Below, in pieces: positions 39,501 through 51,128 of a stretch of 64,000 nt of DNA. The position numbers and the translations under genes were made by a program. The first letter of the stretch is position 1, and each line of letters opens with the position of its first letter. The notes beneath the pieces are model-generated. The model had not been told where the DNA came from, made no database searches, and saw only the letters and a program-made list of their open reading frames with translations. The stretch spans positions 7,342,061 through 7,406,060 of the forward strand of contig NC_040013.1 in the NCBI RefSeq assembly GCF_000972845.2. The letters are read 5' to 3'. This DNA comes from Larimichthys crocea. Its lineage: Eukaryota > Chordata > Actinopteri > Sciaenidae.

Positions 39501-40110
39501 ATAAAACGGTAATGGTGCTGAGTTTTAAATGTGGCTTCTAATGACTTGTACCAGCAGCCGCTTCAAAAACTGTCCCACCCCCAGACTGCAACGTTTCAGC
39601 AAGCCGCTTCAGAAGGCGCCAATTAAAATTCAGCAAATGTCTTTTTATGACAATCATTGCTGTGAAGTCACCACAAGGTCTAGCTAGCTCCAGTGATACT
39701 GCAAGCAGGAGACGGAAACTTGGATCTGTCTTAACTCGCTCTCTCTTACTCACATAAACGTCTAATAAGTCTGGCATGCGACGCCAAACTCAACGGGTGA
39801 CAATGTGGGACTGTTGGATAATGACATCGAACACAAATTCGACATTATTTTTTTCAGACATGAGTCGCGACTTGTTTCCCTTTGTGGTTGTAAAAATGAT
39901 AGCCAGGGTGATTTGTTATAGCCGACATTGTGCTGTGGGAAATATCGATAATGGAAAAGAACCAAAGCAGAATTTAGTTTGATGTACAGATTCAAATATA
40001 TTTTCAAATATATAATTCCTGAAAGATGTGTCTCCAGATTTCTTGGCTACTGCTACTTTTTTTTTTAGATTCAAGACCCTTTGGATGTGTAGGCCAAAAA
40101 TACATTTACA
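39501..40110. other. non-coding stretch, nothing recognised
   Basis: Unique-looking sequence. A T-rich tract ending in cag near 39858 precedes a short open stretch with no recognisable domain. Confidence 0.5.
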
Positions 40111-40283
40111 TCTAATTTACCTTTTTTCTTACCTTTTTTCTTCAGCTTTCATCCCTTATTGTGCATTCAGACACTGCGGGTTTGCTTCTCTCTGTTATAC
40201 ATGAAGAAAGTGGAGTCATACAGTTCAGAAAGCCGCAAACTGTGACCATTAGTTTGCCCTCCATCTTGGAAAGAAATTTCTAA
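40111..40283 (+). other. acceptor-like site with 45-codon open stretch, doubtful exon
   Basis: A long pyrimidine tract containing two copies of accttttttctt ends in ttcag at 40141-40145. The sequence after it stays open for 45 codons to TAA at 40281-40283. If this is a terminal coding exon, its last residues would read PQTVTISLPSILERNF. I recognise no domain. The complementary strand is also open for 76 codons over 40167-40397, without an ATG start, which argues that the openness is a compositional accident. Transcript evidence would be decisive. Confidence 0.12.
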
Positions 40284-43200
40284 CCAGTGCGTGGTGGAAA
40301 TCCCAAAGCTGATCAGCTTTTGCTTCACTGCATCGCTGAAAAGTTTAAACATTTTCAACTCGGATGAATGCTTTGTCCTCGCTGTTTTTGACAGCAAAGC
40401 TCTTTCTATTTGTTGTGTTCCATCGACTTTCTTTGTGATTTAAAATACGTGAGGTGGAAGTTGTCACCCTAGACAGGAACCTGCTTTGCAAACCATATTG
40501 GAGGAATCCCAAGTTGGAAATTTAAGTTGCCTCCTGCCAACTCCCAGGGCATATCTTTTTTTATTTTTTATGCATCAGCAGTCTGATTTAAAAAGGGTCA
40601 AAGATTGCTCGCCTCTTATGTCAAACACATTTTCTCAATCCTGCATGCCTGTCTGATCTCAGCTGTATTTTATTCAGCTCAGCATTTCTTCTTTAAGAAG
40701 TCTTTATGAAAATGCCTGACTGTTTCCATGGGTGTCAAAGTACAGACTCGTGCCTCCTATGAGTACAGGAGACATATTTCATGTACCACAGCATCCTTAG
40801 CACATGGATTTATGGGCAGACATGCAGTGAGTGTCTATATTCTTCTGAAGTCGGCTTCTTTTTTTCTAAATGGCACATGAGCCTCATTGGCTGAATTACA
40901 GAATAATTACTGTAGCCTGTCCAGGAGTCACAAGGGACACCACAATGATTTGAGGGTTACATACCCAACCTGGCTCCATGCTGCTAATGTCAATCAGGTT
41001 AACAATAGCCCACTTATGCATGCAATGCAAGGTCAAAGTCCGCTAAATAGGAATGTACAGGTGGCCGCTTGGTGTAGTAATTTACCAGATACTCAAAGTA
41101 GGAAAATGTGACAAAGAAGTATGTAGATGAAAGCGTGTGTGCTGTTTGTCAAAGTCATATTGACTTGAACATTTGAAGGACAGTGCTGGTGTCATTTTGT
41201 CATTAGCCTTTCATTTCTGTGTCTGTAAGAGATTTTCTGACTTAATTACTTTGTAATTAATGGGTAATGTGAATATGCTGTACTAATTTTAAAAGCTTTT
41301 AAAGGTTATCATCTCAAATTAAGTGTAAAATGATCTTGCATCCCAGCTAAGTAAGATCGATGGATATAAAGATGTTGATAGTTTGTCAGTTTTTTGGCTG
41401 TTTCTTACGGAGTGTCTGCCAGGTAATTAATAATAAAATAAACTTTGACAAGAGCACACCATGACTACAGTTTACCATGATACATTGTCTGTATTTTTCA
41501 CGTTGACAGGTGTATCTTAGGCAGTCTACAACTTTGGAAGTTTATGTCACATTGAGTTGATCTCATGCAGTAAATTAGAATACATCTGTGGACTTGGAAA
41601 TCCCCATTTAAGACTGGAATGTTGCCCTTTTCACAAGCTCAGTTGGTCCCGGTTACTGTTTGTACAGACAGATATAATTCTTGTTTCCTCCCGCTTGTGT
41701 CCATATGATGCATAGTTAGTCAACACTATTACCTTAACAATCTGCAAACCACCCCGAATTTAAAGTTGACACTCATACAGTGACTGGGCCAGTGTGCTAA
41801 GGGGCAATCTGCACTCCAGCAGAACTGCATGTCGATAATTTCCCAATCCCCCGTCTCACTTGGCAAAGTAAACACATGTCTGCTCTCCAATTATCTACTA
41901 CAGTTCCTTGAGTGTTATTGGTGCCTGCAATTATTCAGTGCACCTCAGTGCACGCTGCACACACACACAGTACAATAACATTTTCCTTGTCACAATTATC
42001 ACGTTGGAGCTGTGAGCAAATTAAGATCTTTTGCATTGTAGGGCGATTGACCTCGTTTAGGTTGAGTTGTCAAGTTCTAAATGTGTTTGCAGAACCTTTA
42101 AAATACTTCTTGAAGAAAAAAAATAAGGTCTCCCCTCCAGAAAATTCTGCTTTTCATGCTGTCCAGCATGAATTCATGAATGAAAACAGATATGTGGTCC
42201 TATTATGCTGCTCTTATGGTAAAAAAAAAAGCAAAACTACATGGTGTGTAACAAAATGAGATGGTTCGTATGAATTAGACGACATGTGTCTGTGAAAAGC
42301 TGCTATTTTACACTAATTTGGGCTCTTTTTTGTCAGATTAAGAGTAATTGCTAACACATTCATTGGTGTGTGGGAATGGGGTACTTATTTCACTGGTTGC
42401 CTTTTAGCAGTGGTTTGCTACGGATGTAGTCATCTTTTTTTTTTTGTCCACTATTCCAACTTCAAAATGCAAAGTGGATGGTACAGGTTTAAGCGGTACG
42501 TGAAGTGAAAGCACTATAGCTCTTCAGAAAAAAGGCTCAAGAAAGAGGCAACAGGAGGTTGCAATTAGCAAATTAGTTTGCTTTGCATGGGGAAATGGTC
42601 ATTAATGTGGTGCTCCATCAGACCTGTTTCCTCTGTCTGCTGTCTCTTAGTGCTCTGTCGAGATTTGTGGCTTGAGTGCTCTTTTTTCTCTCTTCCTTCT
42701 TCTATCACCCTCCTTTTATTCAGACACAAAAACAGGATTCAGACACATTGTTGTGTTGTTAGTGACATAACCATGGTACAGTGTGGTTGTTTCATACTCA
42801 GTTAATTAGAGTTAAAACCTTTGGTATCATGAAAATGTATATTTCCAGTGTACTGTAAAAGAAAAGGACTGTCATGTTGAATGTGGCCTTGGCCGGCACA
42901 GAACCTTCTCTTGTATTCTGTATGTCAGCCTCCTTCCTTCCCTCCACTTACCCATCCTTCACGTCAGCAGCAGTATCTTCTTCACAGCAGACAGCCCTAC
43001 TTATCCTCTCTGGCTAATCAGCATCCCATCTGACCCCCTTGTTTACCCATCCTCTTCTTTCTGGAGGCTGACACGGCTTGGTAATGATTTTGCCCTACTG
43101 AGGCTACTCCTTTCAAATCCCCCATCTCCTGTTTGTTGTGGGCGACAGGCTCAGGGAGCACTCGAGCTTTTCTATCACATATGGTAAACAAACAAACAAT

Positions 43201-45621
43201 TACTGCCCCAATGACCATTTACATAACAGTAAGACCACTTTCAGTACGTTGTCTGCTCTTTATTTGAAGTATCTGGTTCATGAAAGGTCTCAATGAGAAA
43301 GTGCACTTCGAAATGCCAACAGAACTTTTTTATATATATAAAAAGGAAAGCTATAATTTGAAGCATACGCATGGCAATGAACAAAGACAACTATGTTCTC
43401 TTCTACTGCACCGACTTCCCAATCATCACCCTTAAAGACGCTGCCTCATTTCCTCTCATTTTTCCGTATTAGTAATTTCGATGAAAGGCGGGAGTTGCTA
43501 TTCCAAAAGTGAAATGTGAATGTCTTCAGTGGTTTTCCCTCACTGTAATCGATACATATACACATGTCCGGATTTAATCAAGCCTGCAATATCAGTGTTA
43601 ACACAGCAACACTAATTAGCTTCCTGCACAGTAGACGGAACAGGCTTAATCTTTTCTGGCAATCAAAATTTGCCAGACATTATTGAAGTGATGTATAACC
43701 TAATATACAGTTACATTTAAGATTTACTGACAACGGTGTCTGTCTGGTTTCTGTTCCTTCTTTTTAATCTTTTAAAACATGTGAAAACAGTAGGAGCTGC
43801 TGCACAGCTGACAGATGCATGAAGGCTCCTTCAGCCCCATAAAAGCGCCAAATTCATGCATGTGATTATTGCAAGTTAAATTGAACAGATTATGGAGCAA
43901 GTACATTATTGGTTTGATTAAGTTATTAATGTTCGTACTTATGGTTTGTTTCTCATTTGCCCTTCAAGCTAAGTAGTTCAAGTCTCACATTGCATTCTTT
44001 ACTCTCTGCATCATATACATGATTTCAACCCAACCCTTTGCAATAAGACAGTCTATTTATACTGACACTGCTCTGCCAATTCTGCTGCCAAACTGCTTGT
44101 TTGCAAAGTATGCTGCTTTACTTGCTGATACTCATATAGAATACAATGTTTTCTCTATAATAGTGAATCCCCGCCAGGCCAAAAAAACATTTTTTAAATG
44201 CCAAAAGCAAGGCCAAATATCTAATCTTTCGAAAATCAGTGAGTTTATGGATGCACATGTGCAGTGCTGTTCTGAAACTTGGATTACTTTCTGTGTCGTT
44301 TCCTGGGAAACTCTTGGATGCGAGTGCTATCAGAGTGCCTTTAAAGCACTGCGGGTGCAAGGGTTTGGGATGTAGGTTAACTAATGTGACCATGATGCTG
44401 TTTTAAAAGAGAAAAAGCTGTAACTGGGATAGACAACCAAATAGAAACTCCGAAGCCAAGCAAGGAATCGTTACGATTCATTTTAATCTTAACTTCAATC
44501 TTCCAGCAGAGCTATCATCGGCGCACCGCTGAAGAGATTGGAAAACAAAATGGTGGAAAGCCAGCTCATTAAGTGAATGATCACAAGAAATCATTAACAA
44601 AGGGTACGACTGTGAGCCAACAGCCACAAAGTTCCTCCACCCAACACTGTGAACTTAGTTCAAAATTCAAAATTGTGAACTATAAACATAAATTCATTTG
44701 AATCTGTTTGAAACGAACTTTGAGCTCATTCTTGTGAAATCTTAACTTGCTCAACATTGGTCTGAACTGTGGACGTGATTTCTCCACCATAAACAGGTTA
44801 TCAGGCACAACTCGTGATCTATCCTCAAATGTAAGAATTTAAAAATAGATCTCGGCTTTTGGTTGGGGAAAACACATCTTAGGAACAGGCTGTAAGGAGA
44901 GCGCTGAAGGGCTTGTATAAAGATTTCAATAAATGAGCCTCCTTTGGCAAAATTTCCATCATCATCATGATGCCATGGTGAAATTGTTCTCTAAGCCTAG
45001 GAGGATAAAGTGCAGCATTGAATCATGTAGTCATGATGTGCTAATGTTTTGCAAAGATCATAGGTTACACAACTTATTTTTTATGCAATGCTTTCCTTGT
45101 GATCACTTAAGTTTTAGGGCTTGAATGTCCCAAGCGTGCAAAACATTTGAACAAAAATATAAATTGCTGACTGTCTGCACACCTTGTCCTAGAATTCTAG
45201 GGGAAACACTAGATTTCATAGGCAAATGCCCCTTCCAGCAAGACCACTGGTGGTGCTTTCAAAGCTTCGCTTCAAGGGGGGAGCTGGTGGTGGGTTGAGG
45301 TGACCTCTGGTGGCTCTGGATTTTGGTGACTAAACTAAAAGGAGCATTTATTCCACTGTCATCCAATGTCATTGTACCACTCCTTCACCAAACTAAACTC
45401 AGTTGCTTGTTCTACTGTGAAAGTCAGAAATGACTGTCCTCCCATAGTTCAACTTTTTTTTTTGCCTGCTTGAGAAATGTGAATAAGGTTTGACTCATTG
45501 CAGGGTTGTTTGTTAGCCATGTTTCAGCTTTTCTGCAGTAAAAGTTTGACAGCAGCGAGACACAGCTAATAATCTCTATGATATTTTAGATTTATTGAGG
45601 TCTTGCAGGCTGTGGTGCATG
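40284..45621. other. repeat-poor non-coding stretch
   Basis: About 5.3 kb without a recognised gene or clear repeat. It contains a short CA tract near 41959-41969, T runs near 42436-42445, A runs near 42221-42230 and a short TA tract near 43332-43341. The part at 44640-44780 has repeated 'gaact' and 'gtgaact' words that faintly resemble a teleost MITE, but not enough to call. Frames of up to 118 codons (44019-44375) have no known domain. Confidence 0.5.
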
Positions 45622-45837
45622 ATAAATGGACTGCATTTAAATCTCACTTTTATCCGAAGCTCTTTATAATCTCCTTCACACTCACTGATGGCAGCAGAAA
45701 TGCCATGCAGGATGGTTGCAATCAGGAGCTATTGGGGTTGGGTGTCTTTCTCAAGGACACTTTGACATTTAGACAGTAGGAGCAGGGGATCAAACCATGC
45801 GATTAGCTGACGACAGGCTTTACCACCTATGTCAGTG
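45622..45837 (-). mobile_element. tRNA-derived SINE (second type), minus strand
   Basis: On the minus strand the head reads 'aggtggtaaagcctgtcgtc' (A-box region, complement of 45812-45829). A B-box-like ggtttgatccc follows (complement of about 45786-45796). The body, read on the plus strand, contains ataaatggactgcatttaaa, tcactgatggcagcagaaat, gccatgcaggatggttgcaa, gagctattggggttgggtg and tttctcaaggacactttgac. This order matches a very common teleost SINE in my memory. Both promoter boxes carry substitutions, so it is unlikely to be active. Confidence 0.82.
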
Positions 45838-48633
45838 CTTCCTGGCTGACATAAGTTGCTTTGGCATTGAGATGCTTCATGATGTCTGTTTCCATATTGT
45901 GTAAATATAACCTTTTTGTTTGTGCACAGCTAAGGGCTGAATTAGTTTTTGCATATTTTCCCATTGTGGTGATGTTATTTTTTCATATTGCTGCACTGTA
46001 ATCTTTTGTTGATAGTAATGTTGTATATTGGCTTTATAGATGTAAACAGATCTGTTGTTCTGTACACAGTCCTTTCATAATGTTTAAGTGGCTTCATGGG
46101 AAACACAAACAGGATTGATGGTCACATTTACATTTTTTTCACATATGCATTCAGCTAAATATCTGAAAAATATTTCTCATGAGGGCTTTTATGTGACAAC
46201 TTTCTTTACTGTTCCTCGTTATAATTATCATCTTCTAATCTCCTCGACTGTCCTTTGTCTATGGCTGCAGAAAGTGATAATATCAGAGTTCAGAGGGAAA
46301 CCCTGTACATGCTCTGTATTCACCTAAATTAAAATACTCATATCCAAAATATCGACAAAAATGACAATATGCATTTGCCCCAGTGGGCTGTTTGGAGGAA
46401 GAAGACACTAGTCCTTGAATTGGGAGAAGGGGAGGATGAAATATCTCATCTTTATTGTGCTCCAGAGAGGGCATTCATAGCTGTTTCATCCTGGAATTCA
46501 TTGCTGTCAAAGGTATAATGTACAACCATGATATAATGTCATCTCAAGTTTTGGTCTCTCTTGTTGCATTGGAAAGGATGGATGATTTGGCATGTTATTA
46601 CCTTGGCTAGGAAAGATCATGCCTTATCTCTGCAAAAGGCTAAGACAAAATACAGCAATTACCCTGGAGAATTGAAATGTCAAGGCAGGTTTAGCATTTC
46701 CAGCAATAGAAATTGGATTTCAGGCATACTTCCAAACATTGATAAAGTAAGATATTGAAGTCTGCATTATCCAGTGAAAATGCAGAACTTAACAGTGTTT
46801 AGAAAACACCTCGCCATAAAGAAATGTTTGTAACTGTAAATGGTTGATACAAACCAACATTGTAGCTCAGTTTGCTAGGTTAAAGTCAAATAATGAAGTG
46901 CAATTAATTAGGTCTGCTTCTAAATTACCTGATGAAACTTAAATGACCAAAGCTGTAAAATTTCAGATATCAACTTCCTTTTTAATTAGTAATCAAACCT
47001 TTAGTTAGGATGGGTGAACAAGGTGGGGATTAATTAATTTCTAAGTGCCTTGGTTTTAATGGTTTTGATAGAACACTTTTCCTTGCTATTTTATTGGGTC
47101 AGCCATAATTACCTTAGTAGCCATAATTCCATTAAATTTTGTTATGGTTCAGGAACTGCCTGTGTTTCAGAGAAAGATACTCTTAAAAGTCAGACAAGAG
47201 CAAACTTATCATTTTCATTTAAGTAATCTAAAGTCTTGCAAAGTTGAGAGTCGAAAGTTTGTCATGCCAGAAAGACAAAAGATACATATGGGATTTGACG
47301 AAGTTATAGGTTTTACAAGAACCAAGAACATGAACAAGGATAAAGATGATCATCACATGTGGCCTGTCTAAAAGTTTGTGTTCACTCCCCTCTGCTTCCG
47401 AGAGATTTGAAACCAAGTAGAAACCCCTTTTGCTTACATGCAGCTGTCACCACCTGTCAAAGAATTCAGAAAAGCCGAGTGGTGAAGTCAAAACAGCTTG
47501 TGACCTCGTCTGAAGCATCTAACCTCTCTTCAGGTCTCCGGTGTTCTGCGTTTTGCAGCATGGGAAGCACCTGTCTCCCCAGCTTCCCCTAAATACACCC
47601 AGGACATCACCCATTGCTGTTCAATTACCCTTAAAGGAGCCTTTAAAAGTAGTCCAGAGGCAGGAAGCTTGAAGAGGTTTCTGTCTATCCATTTGGCATA
47701 TGCTGAACCATTAGTGGACAAGATGAGAACAAAGCATTTTCACAGAGGAAAATTTAGAGTGTAAAAGGAAATGTGTCTGCTATGGGAAATGTCATCTGTC
47801 TGACATCTGCTTTCATGAATGAGTAATCAGAGGGCTTGATGACTGAAAGAGGACATTATTCTAAAATATGACGAGTCAAACTATGTCATTTTCATTTGGA
47901 ATTATATTTAAAAGTCAGATACCATCAATGAAATTATCTTCTATTTGTGTCAGATTTTAAAATGTTATAATTAATATGTTGTCTGATAAAGTGGCCTTCA
48001 AAGAACAAGAAGAGCTTTCCCAAGAGGTTGCCACTCTGCACTGATAAAAGACAGATCCACTTACATCCTCTTCAGTCTCTCCACACTGACTCCACAACCC
48101 CACTGTCTGACGTTGAGTAAAGACAGGTTGCTAAGGTTGGAGACTCATGCAGGGCTCTGAATTCCCACACCCTTCTTCTGCCCGCGCTTCTTTTTCCTTT
48201 GCATCATACGCCTGGCACCGGCACAACCTAATGCAGGGCCCATGATCTAACTCCAGCTACCCACTCCACAAATCACACAACAACAACGGGTGAAGGGGCT
48301 TTTCATGCCGGGGTGTACTCTTACCCTCTGTGGTAAGGTTTCACATGCGTAATGTCTTCTGGCAACGTCGCACTCATGTCCTACGTCTTGTTATGTGACA
48401 GGATAACAACTGAACTGTTTATTGATTGTACAACAACACTGAACAATTGCACTATTGTGTGCTTTGAAATGGCTTTTACAGTTCTACCACTGCAAATTTA
48501 TCCACATGTCAGAGAAACCATAGGGGTGACTTTCCATTCAGCATCTCAATGTCTGTGTTGAGTTTGTCTGTGTTGTCTATCAGAACATTTGGGAACAGAG
48601 CCACTAATTCAGACCATTTAAAAAGCAATAATA
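45838..48633. other. non-coding stretch, nothing recognised
   Basis: About 2.8 kb without a gene or clear repeat. The part at 46860-47130 is rich in TAAT words (aattaatta, ttaattagtaatc, ggattaattaattt) and could hold a homeodomain-bound element. This is no more than a compositional hint. Confidence 0.5.
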
Positions 48634-48955
48634 CATTTTTTTGGGAAATACTTACTTACTTGTTGGCTTGCCAACAGTTAGATGGGAAGATCAATACCAC
48701 CCCCATATTTATCGGTTACATATAAAGCTAGTTTAGCTCAGCAAAAAGACTGAAAATGGAGGAACAGTGAGCCTGGTCCTGTCCAAAGGTAATAAAATTG
48801 ATCTACTAGCACATCTCAAGCTCACTAACTAACATGTTATATCTTGTTTGCTTAATCATTATTTAAAACCTGAACTATATGATGAAGAGTTAACCTCTCA
48901 AAAAGGAAAAACTAGCCATTTTCCTCTGATTCCAGTCTTTGTGCTAAGCTAAAGC
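48634..48955 (+). mobile_element. family F repeat, best-preserved copy
   Basis: Modules in order: ttttttgggaaatacttact; aacagttagatgggaagatc; aataccacccccatatttat; gctagtttagctcagc; aaaaagactgaaaatggagg; gagcctggtcctgtccaaag; acatctcaagctcactaact; aacatgttatatcttgtttg; and a 3' part reading attccagtctttgtgctaag. The module at 48732-48764 and the 3' part at 48919-48953 are inverted copies of each other, so the element has a foldback structure. It is non-coding. Copies of this family are common in teleost genomes as I remember them; I do not know the formal name. Confidence 0.75.
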
Positions 48956-48989
48956 ACTTCTGACACATGCACTTCACAGGTCAGGTGTA

Positions 48990-49255
48990 TAACATTTACA
49001 AGCTATATGTACAGAATATGGCAGAAATTGCATGCAATATGTATAATTATATGGATCATGTTTTTGTTAGAATAAGCCGGTTTTCTCTAGTCCACCATGT
49101 TGAACTGATATGTTTCCACAGTAGCCAAGAATAGACAAACTAAATAACTGCCACCGTAGTTCCTCCTTCACGCTAGGGTGAGGCGAGGGGGATTGCACTG
49201 CATTGCAACTACACCACTAGATGCCTCTAAATCCTACACACTGGCCCTTTAAGGT
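48990..49255 (-). mobile_element. family G MITE-like repeat, minus strand
   Basis: On the plus strand it reads gcagaaattgcatgcaatat, tcatgtttttgttagaataa, gtccaccatgttgaactgat, atgtttccacagtagccaag, cgtagttcctccttcacgct, caactacaccactagatgcc and tctaaatcctacacactggc. The last words are the complement of the family's 'tgtgtaggatttagtgg' end, also seen at 25.66 kb. It sits only a few dozen bases after the family F copy. A 122-codon frame beginning ATG at 49221 starts inside the repeat end and continues into unique DNA; I regard it as chance. Confidence 0.75.
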
Positions 49256-51001
49256 AAAACAGGACATCCAATTACTTTTTTGTCTGTCTTTGTATAGAAA
49301 TTCACAAAACATGAAATTCAATAATGAAAAACGCAGTGATGTCAGCAAAGTTTGGCAGAGATGGCTGCTCGTGTCAAGTTTAGTGATATATGCATTTTGT
49401 CACATTCAAAATCATAAGTGTACACACAGTCACACACAGACCAGTGAGGTAAACCTTGGCAAAACCCACCAAGAATCACTTATTAGCCCAGTCCAAGCCT
49501 GGTCCAAGCCTGGTCCTGCCCATAAAGTCCTATTCAATCAAAGGTTATGTGGAAACCATTGTTGCAGAATTATTGTAGTGTGGCTGTAAATTGTGTGTAA
49601 GGCTCATTATCAAAGGGGCCTCCCTGGCAGAGCTTTGGCACAGGGGAGCTCGACAAGCCGGGGTCCCACCATCTGTAACTGGGGTATGGAGAGGAAAAAA
49701 ACCTGTGCTTCCACTGTGTACATGCATTAGAGAACTTTTCTCTCGGGCTAAAGCCAAAACTCAACAAAGTTTCCCAAGCTTTATTGGAAACGGTAAAACC
49801 TTTTGAATATGGTGGATGAAGCTGCAGGGAGAAGTGAAACTACAAGTTATGGAGCAGAACGAAGCATATGTTGGATCAGCAGTAGTGAGAATTCAAGACT
49901 AGTTTCCCCACTGGGTCAGTAAAGTGTGGTGCATATGTTTGATGGATTTTAAGCAATATGATATGTGAGATACAATGAAATATACAGACAGTTTGAGTTT
50001 TAATCCAGTAGTTTCACCGGTGGTGGGAAGAAAAGGTTTATATGATGTACTTTAAATGTCTCTTTTGTGTTCGAACTTTTCATGACATCCATTACGACAA
50101 CTTATTTATTGAAATTAAAACAGATTTATTGAAATGAGCTCCTTATAACATATTGATCAAGGCTTTTTTATTATTATTATGAATAGTTCCTTGTCGCTTT
50201 GTTCATGTGCAGTATCTGCAATAATGGATTCTGGCCACAGCTGCAGCAGGAAAGAACATGGAGGATACCTCTCATGTTTGCTAATGCTGGCTGCAGGTGA
50301 AAAGGGCAATCAGAGAACGTCTCCTCAAGTGCTACTATCTGGATATTTCACTCAAAAGTTTTCAAACCCAGTTAGGAGTCCCTTGGGCCTTCAGTTGTGA
50401 TTTTCTATCCGTCTGTTGTGATAATTACTTGATAAGAACAGTAAGCGTATTAGACTTTGAAGCACAGACATGATTTTGTCTGGGTAATGGCCAGAAAAAA
50501 ACCTGCCAAAAACATTGAAAAGGGCTGACAACACTGCAGAGTTTATGGTCTTGAAAGGCGTCTGTTGACAATCTCCAGTAAATGGCATGATTACGCACTA
50601 AGATAAAAACAAGATATGGCTGTCATATTAGGATTTTCCAATACAGAAAAGTCTGCATTCATTCAGCTGTGATTCCCTCCCAGGCTCACCGTAATTCAAG
50701 CTGCCTGAATCAATGCAGCTGTATTTTAGGCTTCAAGCCAACCGCATCGGTTTGATTTGGTGAATTGTTGCACTCCCAGTAATCATGCTGAAGTTATTAA
50801 GGTGTCTGTCTTTCCTTCAGGTTATAAAAAAACATGCTAATCCAACTATTTTCTCATCAAATTACCACAGCAGGATTGCAAAGCAGGGCTAATCGAGCAT
50901 AAGGAAACAACCCCAAAGATATCTGGCCAACATACAGTATATAAACATGATGGATGTGTTTCTCAGATGATCATTTCTCCTCGATGTATTTTCACAAAAT
51001 A
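49256..51001. other. non-coding stretch, nothing recognised
   Basis: Contains a short tandem of ccaagcctggt words at about 49492-49514 and an ATT tract near 50167-50180. Overlapping open frames on both strands at 49545-49806 show no known domain. Confidence 0.5.
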
Positions 51002-51128
51002 AAAGTTTGACATTTTGGGAAATGCGCTTTATGGCGAAGTCAACCTATTGGCACAGCAAAGACTCACTAATTAACTTAAATAATTGTTTTACAGTTATTT
51101 TTTTGTTTGTTTAACCGGCACAAAAATC
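51002..51128 (+). mobile_element. family F repeat, internally deleted copy
   Basis: The 5' module aagtttgacattttgggaaa and tgcgctttatggcgaagtc is followed almost directly by the late module gactcactaattaactt and ttttttgtttgtttaaccgg. The internal foldback module is missing. Confidence 0.55.

Noticed and set aside
39158..39541. 127-codon open frame on the plus strand
   Set aside because: It starts at TTG; the first in-frame ATG leaves a short product without a known domain.
40167..40397. 76-codon minus-strand frame with a balanced composition
   Set aside because: It lacks an ATG at its start, I recognise no domain, and the other strand is also open in the same place.
44640..44780. Repeated gtgaact and gaact words suggesting a MITE
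   Set aside because: I could not find paired ends or a clear match to a family.
49221..49589. 122-codon ATG-initiated frame
   Set aside because: It begins inside the end of a family G repeat and runs into unique DNA, as expected for a chance frame.
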